Numbered from the stretch's first letter, positions 39,347 through 48,308 are shown. The stretch is DNA of 64,000 bases from Dyella sp. BiH032 (GCF_031954525.1 NZ_CP134867.1:4931956-4995955); one strand, 5' to 3'. Numbers and translations: made by a program. Notes: a model not told the origin generated them from the letters alone.

Positions 39347-40606
39347 TTAGCCGCCGCGGCGACCGCCGCCGCGCTGCTGACCCTTCTTGCTCTGCTGCTG
39401 CAGTTCCTCGGCGGTCGGCGCGGCCGGCACTTCGCCGGGCTTGAGCGCCTTCACCTTGCTGCCCGGCTTCAGGCGGAACTGGCCTTCGGTGACCACCTGG
39501 TCGCCTTCCTTGAGGCCCGAGCCGATCATCACGTGGCTGTCGCCCACCTCGCCGGCGACCTTCACCGGCTGCATCTTGACCGTGGCATCGCCCTGCACCT
39601 GGTAGACGTAGTCGCCATCCGGGCCGCGCTGCACCGCCTGCGACGGGATCACCAGGCCGCCCGCCACGGTACGCACCTTCAGGCGCACGTTGACGAACTG
39701 GCCGGGCCACAGGTCGTTCTTCTCGTTGGTGAACTGCGAGCGCAGGCGGAAGGTGCCGGTGGTGGTGTCGATCTGGTTGTCGATCACCTTCAGCTCGCCG
39801 CCTTCGGCGATCGGATGGGCATCGACGCGGTCCAGCGCGGTCACCTGCAGCGGCTCGCCGCTGCCGCGCACGGCATTGCGCACCATCTCCAGGTTCTGCT
39901 CCGGCAGCGTGAACATCACGTAGATGGGATGCAGCTGGGTGATGGTGACGATGCTGCTGGTGGTGGTGACCAGGTTGCCCGGGTCGACGCCGCGGATGCC
40001 GGTGACGCCGTCGATCGGCGACAGCACCTTGGTGAAGCCCAGCTGCACCTGCGCGCTGGCGATGGCGGCCGCATCGGCCTCGACCGCGGCCTGGTACTGC
40101 AATACCTGGTTGCGCTGGGTGTCCAGGTCCTGCTTGGAGATGTAGCCCTGCGGCGCGAGATTCTGGCTGCGCACCAGGTTGGCGCGCGCCGTGGCCAGCA
40201 GCGCCTCGTCCTGCGCCTTCTTGCCCACGGCCTGCTGATAGTTGGCCTGGAACGTGCGCGGGTCGATCTGGGCGAGCACGTCGCCCTTCTTCACTTCCTG
40301 GCCTTCCGTGAAGTTCAGGGTCATCAGCTGGCCGGAGACCTGCGGATTGATGGTCACCGTGTTCAGCGCCTGTACCGTGCCCAGCGCCGTCAGGTAGACG
40401 GGCACGTCGCGCTTGGCCACCGGCTCGACCGTGACTGGCACCGGCGCCTCCTTGCCATCGCCCTTGCCCGGGCCGCCCTGGCCGTTGCCAGCCTCCTGGC
40501 CGGGACCGCCTTGGCCGCCGCCGGACTTGTGCATCACACGGAAACCGACCGCTCCCACCGCGATCACGGCGATGACGATCAGCGCGATCTTCCAAAAACG
40601 CGACAT
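39347..40606 (-). CDS. mdtA: RND efflux membrane fusion protein MdtA
   Basis: 419 aa from MSRFWKIAL, which places the TM/signal anchor (FWKIALIVIAVIAVGAVGF) at the N terminus; the longer upstream frame adds Arg-rich noise. A Gly-rich linker precedes VPVTVEPVAKRDVPVYLTALGTV, the lipoyl half-motifs, the alpha-hairpin (residues ~110-180), GVTGIRGVDPGNLV and the beta-barrel. The C terminus is a Gln/Arg/Gly tail. It bridges MdtBC to an outer-membrane channel; no tolC gene lies in the window. Confidence 0.92.
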   Translation of the reverse strand: MSRFWKIALIVIAVIAVGAVGFRVMHKSGGGQGGPGQEAGNGQGGPGKGDGKEAPVPVTVEPVAKRDVPVYLTALGTVQALNTVTINPQVSGQLMTLNFTEGQEVKKGDVLAQIDPRTFQANYQQAVGKKAQDEALLATARANLVRSQNLAPQGYISKQDLDTQRNQVLQYQAAVEADAAAIASAQVQLGFTKVLSPIDGVTGIRGVDPGNLVTTTSSIVTITQLHPIYVMFTLPEQNLEMVRNAVRGSGEPLQVTALDRVDAHPIAEGGELKVIDNQIDTTTGTFRLRSQFTNEKNDLWPGQFVNVRLKVRTVAGGLVIPSQAVQRGPDGDYVYQVQGDATVKMQPVKVAGEVGDSHVMIGSGLKEGDQVVTEGQFRLKPGSKVKALKPGEVPAAPTAEELQQQSKKGQQRGGGRRGG

Positions 40607-40961
40607 GAAGAAACTCCTGGATGAAAGGCGGGCCACCCGAACCCGCCGCGCGCGGCTGCACGCCTGATTGGTACGACGGCGAAAGGATAGGGGCAGTTCA
40701 ACGATATTGGACAATGCCAGTTGACAGGGGTAGCGCATGACCGATGGCAGGGATCCCGCGCCACTATGCGATCCGACGATGTCGGCACGGTGTCCGTTCC
40801 CGGCGATGGACCGGGCGCGGGCGCCCTGGTTCCCTCATCGGGGCGGCCGCGGGACGCCTGGCAGACTTGGCGCTTCGTTCGTCTATAATCCCGGGCTTCT
40901 TGCCTGAACCCGCGGTCCGGCCAGGCCCGACGGTTCGCCCACCGAAACCGGGAGTACTTGC
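40607..40961. other. Divergent intergenic region between mdtA and cytochrome c5 gene
   Basis: 355 bp without a gene. On the plus strand a TATAAT is seen at 40883-40888, about 75 bp before the cytochrome start, but no good -35 at standard spacing. No convincing operator for mdtABC was found. Confidence 0.5.
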
Positions 40962-41495
40962 GTGAGCGGTTCCATGACCAAATCCGACCAGAGCTTCATG
41001 CGCAGCTTCTCGTTGCTGATCGCTGGCCTGGGTGTGCTGACGCTGCTGCTGATCGGCGGTGCGTGGATGATCTACGACGCCGAGCCCAAGGAAATCAACC
41101 CGGAAGCGGCCAAGAAGGTGGCCGAGCGCATCTCCCCGGCGGGTGCCGTGTACGCCGGCGACACTGGCCGCGCCGCCATGCAGGCCGCGGCCGAGGCCGC
41201 CGCGAAGGCCGCCGCTTCGCAGGTCGCCTACGGCGGCAGCACCGACGGCAAGACCATCTACGACAACCTCTGCCACAGCTGCCACACCGCCGGCGTCGCC
41301 GGCGCGCCCAAGCTGGGCGACAAGGGCGCCTGGGGTTCGCGCATCGCCCAGGGCCTGGACACGCTGGTCAAGCACGCCATCGAGGGCTACCACGGTCCGG
41401 ACGGCAACTTCATGCCGGCGAAGGGCGGCAACCCGGCCCTCACCGACGAGCAGGTGAAGAACGCCGTGCACTGGATCGTGGACCAGGCCAAGTAA
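40962..41495 (+). CDS. Cytochrome c5-type membrane-anchored cytochrome c
   Basis: 177 aa from a GTG at 40962, supported by GGGAG seven bases upstream; an ATG at 40974 is the alternative. An N-terminal TM anchor (FSLLIAGLGVLTLLLIGGAWMIY) is followed by an Ala-rich linker to about 92, then a single haem domain: CHSCH and the distal Met in NFMPAKGG. This is the c5 family, carrying electrons in the periplasm to terminal oxidases. Monocistronic, ends in a strong terminator. Confidence 0.9.
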   Translation: MSGSMTKSDQSFMRSFSLLIAGLGVLTLLLIGGAWMIYDAEPKEINPEAAKKVAERISPAGAVYAGDTGRAAMQAAAEAAAKAAASQVAYGGSTDGKTIYDNLCHSCHTAGVAGAPKLGDKGAWGSRIAQGLDTLVKHAIEGYHGPDGNFMPAKGGNPALTDEQVKNAVHWIVDQAK

Positions 41496-41522
41496 GCCTC
41501 GTTCGCGAAACCGCGATGAGAG

Positions 41523-41546
41523 AAGCCGCCCCAGGGCGGCTTTTTT
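41523..41546 (+). terminator. Intrinsic terminator of the cytochrome c5 gene
   Basis: AAGCCGCC-CCAG-GGCGGCTT with a TTTTTT run (41541-41546), 28 bp after the stop codon; it overlaps the very end of convergent acpH. Confidence 0.92.
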
Positions 41547-42157
41547 CATGCCTGCGCGGTATCGGACGGAGAGCGCTCGGCGATCCAGTCCGCCGCAAAA
41601 ACGAGCAGCTGCGGGAAGAACGCCTCGAAGTGCATGCGCAACGGCTGCTCCAGTTCGACCAGCACGGGCAGCGCGATGCCGACCGGATTGGCCCGGCTCA
41701 ACCGCCCGGACAGGCCCTGCAATGCGCGCCCGATCTCGGTGCGATCGGCGTAGGCCGCCGGCAGGTTCCGCGCGTCCATATAGTTGCGGAAGCGCTTGAG
41801 TCCGTCGGGCAGCAGCGCGTCGTGCCGGTGCAGCAGCGCGCGCAGCTGGTCCGAATAGGGATCCAGCGGTTGCCCGCTCCAGCGCGTGAAATCGCGCGCC
41901 AGTTCGTGATCGAACCACATGTCCAGCAGGATGCCGCCGAAGCGCCGGAACGGCGGCGGCAACAGGCGCCTGGCCGCGGCCACTTCGGCGTGGCTGTCGG
42001 TATAGACGTCGATCGCGCGATGCAGGCGGATGCCATCGATCACCCGCGGCGGAAAGCGCTCCGGATCAGGCTGCCCGTGCACGAAGTCGCCGAGCATGCC
42101 GCCGAGCCGCAGCGCTTCCTCGTCGCCGGCCAGCAGGGCGTGGGCCAGATGGTTCAT
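41546..42157 (-). CDS. acpH: Acyl-carrier-protein phosphodiesterase
   Basis: 203 aa from MNHLAHALLAG, the family opening. FVHGQPDPERFPPRVIDGIRLHRAIDVYTDSH and GGILLDMWFDHELARDF carry the His/Asp residues of the AcpH metal site. It removes 4'-phosphopantetheine from holo-ACP. The longer open frame upstream is antisense to the hydrolase gene, with which acpH is divergent (57 bp between starts). Confidence 0.9.
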   Translation of the reverse strand: MNHLAHALLAGDEEALRLGGMLGDFVHGQPDPERFPPRVIDGIRLHRAIDVYTDSHAEVAAARRLLPPPFRRFGGILLDMWFDHELARDFTRWSGQPLDPYSDQLRALLHRHDALLPDGLKRFRNYMDARNLPAAYADRTEIGRALQGLSGRLSRANPVGIALPVLVELEQPLRMHFEAFFPQLLVFAADWIAERSPSDTAQA

Positions 42158-42214
42158 GCCGCCGGCCCCCGCGCGGACGGGCGGCGGGCCGGCCCGGCGG
42201 TTATCATCCTGCGC

Positions 42215-42901
42215 ATGACTCCCATCGCCTTCCCCAACGATCCGGATCAATTCCCCGGAGAAGAGGCCAGCTTCGCGCTCCAAGGCCCGGCCGGCAAGCT
42301 CGAAACGATCACCAGCGTGGCCGACCCTGCCGAAGCGCGCCGCGGCGTGGCGGTGATCTGCCACCCCAATCCCGTGCAGGGCGGCACCATGCACAACAAG
42401 GTGGTGACCATGGTGGAGCGCAGCCTGCGCGAGCTCGGCGTGGACACCGTGCGCTTCAACTTCCGCGGCACCGGCGCTTCCGAAGGCAGCTACGACGACG
42501 GCAACGGCGAGAGCGACGATCTCGCCGCGGTGGTGCGCTGGGTGCGCAAGGTGCGGCCAGGCGATGCGCTGTGGCTGGCCGGCTTCTCCTTCGGCAGCTA
42601 CGTGAGCCTGCGCAATGCGGTGGTGCTGAAGGCCGACGCGCTGATCAGCATCGCCCCGCCCGCCGACCGCTATGCGTTCGAGACCCTCGCGCTGCCGCAG
42701 TGCCCGTGGCTGGTGGTGATGGGCGAGGAAGACGAAGTGGTCGAGCCGAAGAAAGTGTTCGACTGGATCGACAGCCTCGCCAAGAAGCCCGAACTCGTAC
42801 GCATGCCCGAGACCGGGCACTTTTTTCATCGCCGCCTGATGGACCTGCGCGGCGCCATCAAGCACGTCGTGCAGGACTGGCTGCCGCCCAAGCGCGGCTG
42901 A
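42215..42901 (+). CDS. Alpha/beta hydrolase (dienelactone hydrolase-like)
   Basis: 228 aa. VICHPNPVQGGTMHNKVVTMVERSLRELGVDTVRFNFRGTGASEG is the hallmark of the YgfF/COG2945-like hydrolases. Nucleophile elbow GFSFGS, acid in GEEDEVVEP, and His in ETGHFFHRRL. Cytoplasmic, substrate unknown. Followed 19 bp later by zapE on the same strand. Confidence 0.88.
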   Translation: MTPIAFPNDPDQFPGEEASFALQGPAGKLETITSVADPAEARRGVAVICHPNPVQGGTMHNKVVTMVERSLRELGVDTVRFNFRGTGASEGSYDDGNGESDDLAAVVRWVRKVRPGDALWLAGFSFGSYVSLRNAVVLKADALISIAPPADRYAFETLALPQCPWLVVMGEEDEVVEPKKVFDWIDSLAKKPELVRMPETGHFFHRRLMDLRGAIKHVVQDWLPPKRG

Positions 42902-42920
42902 CTGCCTTCCCCGGTTTCCC

Positions 42921-44045
42921 ATGAGCGATACATCCACGATCGCGCCCAGCGCGCGCTACCACGAAGGCGTCGCCGCGCACCGCTGGGAATGCGACCCCGC
43001 GCAGCTGGCCGTGCTCCCCGAATTCGACCGCATGCATGCGGAGCTGTCCGCCGCCCAGGCCAGCGCCGGTGGCAATGGCCTGTTCGGACGACTGAAGTCG
43101 CTGCTCGCCGGCGAGGCGCGCGAAGCGGTGCCCGGCCTGTACCTGTGGGGCAGCGTAGGCCGCGGCAAGACCTTCCTGATGGACCTTTTCGTCGCCAGCC
43201 TGCCCCAGGGCGTGGCGCTGCGCCGGCACTACCACCGCTTCATGGGCGAGGTGCACCAACGCCTGCGCGAACTGGGCAATCGCCAGGATCCGTTGCTGGA
43301 AGTGGCCGACGGCATCGCCGAGCGCTGCCGCGTGCTGTGCCTGGACGAGTTCCTGGTCAACGACATCGGCGACGCGATGATCCTGGGCACGCTGCTGCAA
43401 GCCCTGTTCGAGCGCGGCGTCAGCCTGGTCACCACGTCGAACACGCAGCCGCAGAACCTCTACAAGGACGGCCTGCAGCGTGCGCGCTTCCTGCCGGCGA
43501 TCGCGCTGATCGAGCAGTACTGCCACGTGGTGGAGATGGTCTCCTCGCACGACTGGCGCCTGCGCGCGCTCACCCAGGCGCCGGTGTACTTCACGCCGCC
43601 CAGCGTCGAGGCCGAGCGCTCGCTGGCGCGTATCTTCGCCACGCAGGCACAGGGCGACACGATCGAAGGCGGCGAGATCACGGTCAACGACCGCCCGATC
43701 CCGGTGCGCAAGCGCGCCGACAACATCCTGTGGTTCGACTTCGATGCATTGTGCGAAGGGCCGCGCGCCGTTTCCGACTACATCGAGATCGCCAAGAGCG
43801 GCCCGGCCGTGATCGTCTCCAACGTGCCGCAGTTCTCCATCTACAGCGAAGATGCGGCCCGCCGCTTCGTGCTGCTGGTGGACGAATTCTACGACCGCCA
43901 CGTGAAGCTGATCCTTTCCGCCGCCGCGCCGATCACCGAGCTGTACGACGGCCAGCGCCTGCGTGCCGAGTTCGGCCGCACGGAGTCGCGCCTGATCGAG
44001 ATGCAGAGCGAGGAATACCTGGCCGCCGAGCACCGGGCGGACTGA
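42921..44045 (+). CDS. zapE: Cell-division ATPase ZapE (AFG1-like)
   Basis: 374 aa. Walker A GSVGRGKT near residue 77, HRFMGEVHQRLRELG, Walker B LCLDEFLVNDIGDAMIL, the SNTQPQNLYKDGLQRARFLPAI segment and C-terminal FSIYSEDAARRFVLLVDEFYDRHVKLIL all match ZapE. It modulates Z-ring stability under stress in E. coli. Cytoplasmic, downstream of the hydrolase gene. Confidence 0.95.
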   Translation: MSDTSTIAPSARYHEGVAAHRWECDPAQLAVLPEFDRMHAELSAAQASAGGNGLFGRLKSLLAGEAREAVPGLYLWGSVGRGKTFLMDLFVASLPQGVALRRHYHRFMGEVHQRLRELGNRQDPLLEVADGIAERCRVLCLDEFLVNDIGDAMILGTLLQALFERGVSLVTTSNTQPQNLYKDGLQRARFLPAIALIEQYCHVVEMVSSHDWRLRALTQAPVYFTPPSVEAERSLARIFATQAQGDTIEGGEITVNDRPIPVRKRADNILWFDFDALCEGPRAVSDYIEIAKSGPAVIVSNVPQFSIYSEDAARRFVLLVDEFYDRHVKLILSAAAPITELYDGQRLRAEFGRTESRLIEMQSEEYLAAEHRAD

Positions 44046-44131
44046 CACCCCGCGAAATCGCGACCACGACACGCTCCGGCCCGTTTCCCGGACGTACCAT
44101 CCCCCCGCGCCAGCCACCGTGCGGGGGCTCC

Positions 44132-44734
44132 ATGACCGACAACATCATCGATGTTTCCCACTGGAACGAACCGGTGGATGTCCGCAAGGTCGCCGCGGCC
44201 GGCATCGTGGCGGTGATCGCCAAGGCCACCCAGGGCACCGCCTATGCCGACCCGGCCTACGCTTCGTTCCGCCGAAAGGTGGCCGCGCAGGGGCTCCTAT
44301 GGGGCTCCTACCATTTCGGCACCGGCGACGACGTGGCGGCCCAGGTCGGCCATTACCTCGACGTTGCCTCGCCCGGCGATGACGACCTGGCCTGCCTGGA
44401 TTTCGAACCCGATCCGCATGGCGCCAGCATGACCTTGAGCCAGGCGCGCGATTTCGCCGGCATCTTCCGCCAACGCACCGGCCGCTACCCCGTGCTGTAC
44501 GGCGGCTACTGGCTGAAACAGCAACTGGGCACCCATGCCGATGCCCTGCTCGCGCAATGCCCGCTCTGGCTGGCGCAATACGGGCCCGCCGCCGTGCTGC
44601 CGCCAGGCTGGACGGCTTACACGCTGTGGCAGTTCACCGACCGCGCCCAGGGCATCCCGGGTGTGCGCAAGGTGGATCGCGACCGCTTCACCGGCAGCGA
44701 CGCGGTGCTGCGGCGGCGCTGGCCGTTCGGCTAG
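44132..44734 (+). CDS. GH25 lysozyme-like protein
   Basis: 200 aa from ATG 44132 with GGGGG upstream. The GH25 fold is recognisable: IIDVSHWNEPVDVRKVAAAGIVAVIAKATQG, GLLWGSYHFGTGDD, LACLDFEPDPHG (acidic catalytic region DFE) and YTLWQFTDRAQGIPGV. Such enzymes cleave peptidoglycan between MurNAc and GlcNAc. No signal peptide is visible, so it would need a holin-like route or cell lysis to reach the wall. No phage genes are adjacent. Confidence 0.85.
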   Translation: MTDNIIDVSHWNEPVDVRKVAAAGIVAVIAKATQGTAYADPAYASFRRKVAAQGLLWGSYHFGTGDDVAAQVGHYLDVASPGDDDLACLDFEPDPHGASMTLSQARDFAGIFRQRTGRYPVLYGGYWLKQQLGTHADALLAQCPLWLAQYGPAAVLPPGWTAYTLWQFTDRAQGIPGVRKVDRDRFTGSDAVLRRRWPFG

Positions 44735-44806
44735 GCGGTCAGCGCGCCTCCCTGGCCGCCGCGCAGCTGGTAACGTGGCCGCTTCTTCCGCGCCGGATCA
44801 CGCCAC

Positions 44807-45187
44807 ATGTCCACCCTGCTCGCCCTGGCCCTGCTCTCCGCCCCCGGCGCGCCGGGGGACGATTTCTCGTCGCGCGTCACGCAGGCCAAGCTGGCCGAAG
44901 CCGCGAGCACCGGCCCGGACTACCAGAAGCAGTTGTGGAACCTCATCGGCGACCGCACCACCGACGCGCTCAAGGGCTGCATTTCCTCGCTGCCCCGACC
45001 GGACAAGTCGCCCTTCACGCTGGTGGCCGACGTCGCACCGAACGGCAGCCTGGGCCGCGTCGAGGTACGCCCGACCACGGACGTGGCGACCTGCCTGCTG
45101 AGCCGCTTCGCCACCTGGACATTGCCCAAGCCGCCGGCCGATCCGGCGCCTTATCCGATCGAAGTCGATTTCTCGATCACGCCGTAG
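44807..45187 (+). CDS. Small exported protein of unknown function
   Basis: 126 aa with a short hydrophobic N terminus (LLALALLSAPGAPG) that may be a weak signal peptide. The body has CISSLPRPDKSPFTLVADVAPNGSLGRVEVRPTTDVATCLLSRFATWTLPKPP, with two Cys. It is reminiscent of TonB-C/AgmX-like domains (strand, xGxV, C, xxxxxWxFP). Not recognised further. Confidence 0.6.
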   Translation: MSTLLALALLSAPGAPGDDFSSRVTQAKLAEAASTGPDYQKQLWNLIGDRTTDALKGCISSLPRPDKSPFTLVADVAPNGSLGRVEVRPTTDVATCLLSRFATWTLPKPPADPAPYPIEVDFSITP

Positions 45188-45341
45188 CCGGGTTTCACGA
45201 CGTCGCCCGGCGCCTCCCGCACACCGGAACCTGCTGCCCGGATTTCATCCAGGAAGCGCCGGCGAAACCCGTAGATCGGAGAATGGCCCAAAGATTTTTC
45301 TTCAGGCCGGCCAGCCCGCGCCCGGCCTCGCGCCAAGCCAC

Positions 45342-45413
45342 TTATCCACCGCGATATGCACCGACATATGCACAAGTGGTTGGGTTGACCCGCCAGACCT
45401 ACCCCGATATGTT
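45342..45413 (+). promoter_or_regulatory. nrdAB promoter with DnaA-like and NrdR-like sites
   Basis: TTGACC (45385-45390), 17 bp, TATGTT (45408-45413) form a sigma70-like promoter that starts transcription just before the riboswitch. CGATATGTTGTG (45405-45416), overlapping the -10, resembles half or more of an NrdR box. Upstream, ATATGCAC occurs twice (45354-45361, 45366-45373), and TTATCCACC (45342-45350) is one base off a DnaA box. NrdR and DnaA control of nrd genes is known in other bacteria; here it is inferred from motifs only. Confidence 0.6.
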
Positions 45414-45423
45414 GTGCCCCGTC

Positions 45424-45616
45424 GGTGCCTCTCTCAGACCCACGGTCGGATTGGCTTAATAGGGAATCCGGTGCAAATCCGGAACTGCCCCGCAGCGGTA
45501 AGCAGAAACGAAAGTCCCCATCGCACTGGCCCTGACGGGCTGGGAAGCGGGGGCGAGTAGGCCGGATCGGTCGTCTACGAGCGATCCATGTCTGCAAGTC
45601 CGAAGACCTGCCGGCA
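45424..45616 (+). promoter_or_regulatory. Cobalamin (B12) riboswitch upstream of nrdA
   Basis: The conserved elements appear in order: GGTGCC (45424-45429), AATAGGGAATCCGGTG, AAATCCGGAACTGCCCCGC, AGCGGTAAGC, a variable arm, then AGTCCGAAGACCTGCCGGCAC. The 5' GGTGCC pairs with the 3' GGCAC to close P1. Riboswitches of this class turn genes off when adenosylcobalamin is present. The start codon of nrdA follows about 168 bases later. Confidence 0.95.
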
Positions 45617-45670
45617 CATCGCGACCTGAGCGTCGCGGTGAGTGATGGCGGCTTCCGCGGGGAGGCGCGT

Positions 45671-45700
45671 CGTGGCGCGGGGCCTTCGCCCCGCCGCACG
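45671..45700 (+). promoter_or_regulatory. Hairpin in the nrdA leader (candidate expression platform)
   Basis: GCGGGGC-CTTC-GCCCCGC (45676-45693) with flanking CGTG/CACG arms makes a very stable hairpin between the riboswitch and nrdA. No T-run follows, so it is not a classic terminator; a Rho-dependent or antiterminator role is possible. A smaller stem CGCGAC/GTCGCG lies at 45621-45637. Confidence 0.5.
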
Positions 45701-45783
45701 GCCGTCCGCGCTGGAAACGCCTTCGCCTCAGCCCTGCGCGCGGGAGCAGGTCGTTGAAGCCCTTGGCCTGGAGCGATGCCGCC

Positions 45784-48294
45784 ATGCAACCCATCGATAC
45801 CGACTCGCGCGAGCGCACCGGCGACCGCGCGCACGCATCCGCTTTCCCCGCCGCCGACGCGGCCGCCACCATCCACGAGCCCGCGGCCATGGAAGCCGTC
45901 GCGGAAACCCCGTTTGCCCTGACCCCGCCGCACAACCCCGGCCAGATGCGTGTGACCAAGCGCAACGGCGGCCAGGAGGTGGTGGACGTCAACAAGATCG
46001 TCCGCGCGGTCACCCGCAGCGGCGAAGGCCTGCATGCGGTCGATCCGCTGCGCGTGGCCCTGAAGACCATCGGCGGCCTCTACGACGGCGCCACCACGCG
46101 CGAACTGGACGAGCTCTCCATCCGCACCGCGGCCGCGCTCACCGCCGAAGAGCCCGAATACGGCCAGCTCGCCGCGCGCCTGCTCGGCGCCTATATCGAT
46201 AAGGAAGTGAGCGGCCAGGAAATCCAGAGCTTTTCGCAGTCGATCGCGCGCGGCGCGGAGCTGGGCATCCTCAACGACCGCCTGCGCGATTTCGTCGCCG
46301 CCAACGCGCGCAAGCTCAACGACGCGATCGACCCGCTCGCCACGCGCCGCTTTGAGTACTTCGGCCTGCGCACCGTGTACGACCGCTACCTGTTGCGCCA
46401 TCCGCAGCTGCGCAAGGTGATCGAGACGCCGCAATACTTCTTCATGCGCATCGCCTGCGCGCTGGGCGGCAACGAGATCGGCGAGACGCTGGAGCTGTAC
46501 CGCCTGCTGTCCTCGCTGGAATACATCGCCAGCTCGCCGACGCTGTTCAACGCCGGCACCGCGCACGAGCAGCTCAGTTCCTGCTTCCTGCTGGACTCGC
46601 CGACCGATTCGCTGGAGTCGATCTACGAGAAGTACGGCGACGTGGCCAAGCTCAGCAAGTTCGCCGGCGGCATCGGCCTGGCTTACTCGCGCGTGCGTTC
46701 GCGCGGTTCGCTGATCAAGGGCACCAATGGCCACTCCAACGGCCTGGTGCCGTGGCTGAAGACACTCGACGCCTCCGTCGCCGCGGTGAACCAGGGCGGC
46801 AAGCGCAAGGGCGCGGCCTGCGTGTACCTGGAGCCGTGGCATGCGGACATCGAGGAATTCCTCGAACTGCGCGACAACACCGGCGACGAAGCGCGCCGCA
46901 CCCACAACCTCAACCTCGCCAACTGGATCCCCGACGAGTTCATGCGACGGGTGGAGAGCGACGGCGACTGGTCGCTGTTCGATCCGAAGATCGTCCCGCA
47001 CTTCGTCGACAGCTGGGGCGAGACCTTCGAGCGCTCCTACCGCGAAGCGGAAGCCGCGGGCCTGGCGACGAAGAAGGTCAAGGCACGTGAACTCTACGCA
47101 CGCATGCTGCGCACCCTGGCCCAGACCGGCAACGGCTGGATGACCTTCAAGGACCGCAGCAACGCCACCAGCAACCAGACGGCCAAGGCCGAGAACGTCA
47201 TCCATCTGTCCAACCTGTGCACCGAGATCCTGGAGGTCACCAACGCCGGCGAGACGGCGGTGTGCAACCTCGGCTCGGTGAACCTGGCGCGCCACGTGGT
47301 GGACGGCACCTTCGACTTCGACAAGCTGGCCGCCACCGTGCGTACCGCGGTGCGTCAGCTGGACCGCGTGATCGATCTGAACTTCTATCCGATCGATACC
47401 GCACGCACCGCCAACATGAAATGGCGCCCGGTCGGCCTGGGCGTGATGGGCCTGCAGGACGTGTTCTTCAAGCTGCGCCTGCCGTTCGATTCGGCCGAAG
47501 CGCTGGCGCTGTCCACGCGCATCGCCGAGGAGATCTATTTCCACGCGCTGAGCATGTCCAACGAGCTGGCCAGCCAGCACGGCGCGCACCCGGGCTTCGA
47601 CGAGAGCCGCGCGGCGAACGGCGAACTGCAGTTCGATTACTGGCCGCAGGCCAAGCCGCACGACGAAACGCGCTGGGCGAACCTGCGCGCGAGCGTCAAG
47701 GAGCATGGCCTGCGCAACTCCCTGCTCATCGCCATCGCGCCCACCGCGACCATCGCTTCGATCGCCGGCTGCTACGAGTGCATCGAGCCGCAGGTGAGCA
47801 ACCTGTTCAAGCGCGAGACGCTGTCCGGCGACTTCCTGGTGGTGAACCGCTATCTGGTCGACGAGCTGAAGACGCTGGGCCTGTGGACGCCGGAGATCCG
47901 CGACGCGATCAAGCTGGCCGAAGGCTCGATCCAGGGCATTGCGGCGATCCCCGAGCGGCTGCGCCAGATCTACCGCACCGTGTGGGAGCTGCCGCAAAAA
48001 GCGCTGATCGACCTGGCCGCCGCGCGCGGGGCGTATATCGACCAGAGCCAGTCGCTGAACCTGTTCATGGAGAACCCGAACATCGGCCAGTTGAGCTCCA
48101 TGTACATGTACGCGTGGAAGTCGGGCATCAAGACGACCTACTACCTGCGCTCGCGTCCGGCCACCAGGATCGCCAAGACCACGGTGTCCTCCGCGCCGGC
48201 CGCCAGGGCCGCGCCGCAGGCGGAACAGGAAGAGGCGACCGCGGCGGTGTTCTGCTCGCTGGAAAACCCCGAGTACTGCGAGGCCTGCCAATAA
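45784..48294 (+). CDS. nrdA: Class Ia ribonucleoside-diphosphate reductase, alpha subunit
   Basis: 836 aa from ATG 45784, with a ~50-residue N-terminal extension before the ATP-cone (MRVTKRNGGQEVVDVNKIVRAVTRSGEGL). Catalytic residues are present: Cys267 in SSCFLL, Cys479/Glu481 in SNLCTEI, Cys494 in VCNLGSV, the Tyr786-Tyr787 radical pair in TTYYLR, and the C-terminal CEAC redox pair. It reduces ribonucleotides for DNA synthesis with NrdB, without B12. The cobalamin riboswitch upstream should repress it when B12 is available, as in bacteria that also own a class II enzyme. Confidence 0.96.
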   Translation: MQPIDTDSRERTGDRAHASAFPAADAAATIHEPAAMEAVAETPFALTPPHNPGQMRVTKRNGGQEVVDVNKIVRAVTRSGEGLHAVDPLRVALKTIGGLYDGATTRELDELSIRTAAALTAEEPEYGQLAARLLGAYIDKEVSGQEIQSFSQSIARGAELGILNDRLRDFVAANARKLNDAIDPLATRRFEYFGLRTVYDRYLLRHPQLRKVIETPQYFFMRIACALGGNEIGETLELYRLLSSLEYIASSPTLFNAGTAHEQLSSCFLLDSPTDSLESIYEKYGDVAKLSKFAGGIGLAYSRVRSRGSLIKGTNGHSNGLVPWLKTLDASVAAVNQGGKRKGAACVYLEPWHADIEEFLELRDNTGDEARRTHNLNLANWIPDEFMRRVESDGDWSLFDPKIVPHFVDSWGETFERSYREAEAAGLATKKVKARELYARMLRTLAQTGNGWMTFKDRSNATSNQTAKAENVIHLSNLCTEILEVTNAGETAVCNLGSVNLARHVVDGTFDFDKLAATVRTAVRQLDRVIDLNFYPIDTARTANMKWRPVGLGVMGLQDVFFKLRLPFDSAEALALSTRIAEEIYFHALSMSNELASQHGAHPGFDESRAANGELQFDYWPQAKPHDETRWANLRASVKEHGLRNSLLIAIAPTATIASIAGCYECIEPQVSNLFKRETLSGDFLVVNRYLVDELKTLGLWTPEIRDAIKLAEGSIQGIAAIPERLRQIYRTVWELPQKALIDLAAARGAYIDQSQSLNLFMENPNIGQLSSMYMYAWKSGIKTTYYLRSRPATRIAKTTVSSAPAARAAPQAEQEEATAAVFCSLENPEYCEACQ

Positions 48295-48308
48295 GGAAAG
48301 CGCATCCG

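Noticed and set aside
35897..40624. 1575-codon plus-strand frame antisense to mdtB and mdtA
   Set aside because: His/Asp/Gln/Arg-rich shadow of the efflux genes; no start context and no recognisable domain.
44132..44734. Prophage remnant indicated by GH25 lysozyme
   Set aside because: No holin, integrase or structural phage genes nearby; neighbours are housekeeping genes.
45151..48291. Long minus-strand frame antisense to nrdA
   Set aside because: Covers the riboswitch and nrdA on the wrong strand; low-complexity composition; a typical high-GC shadow.
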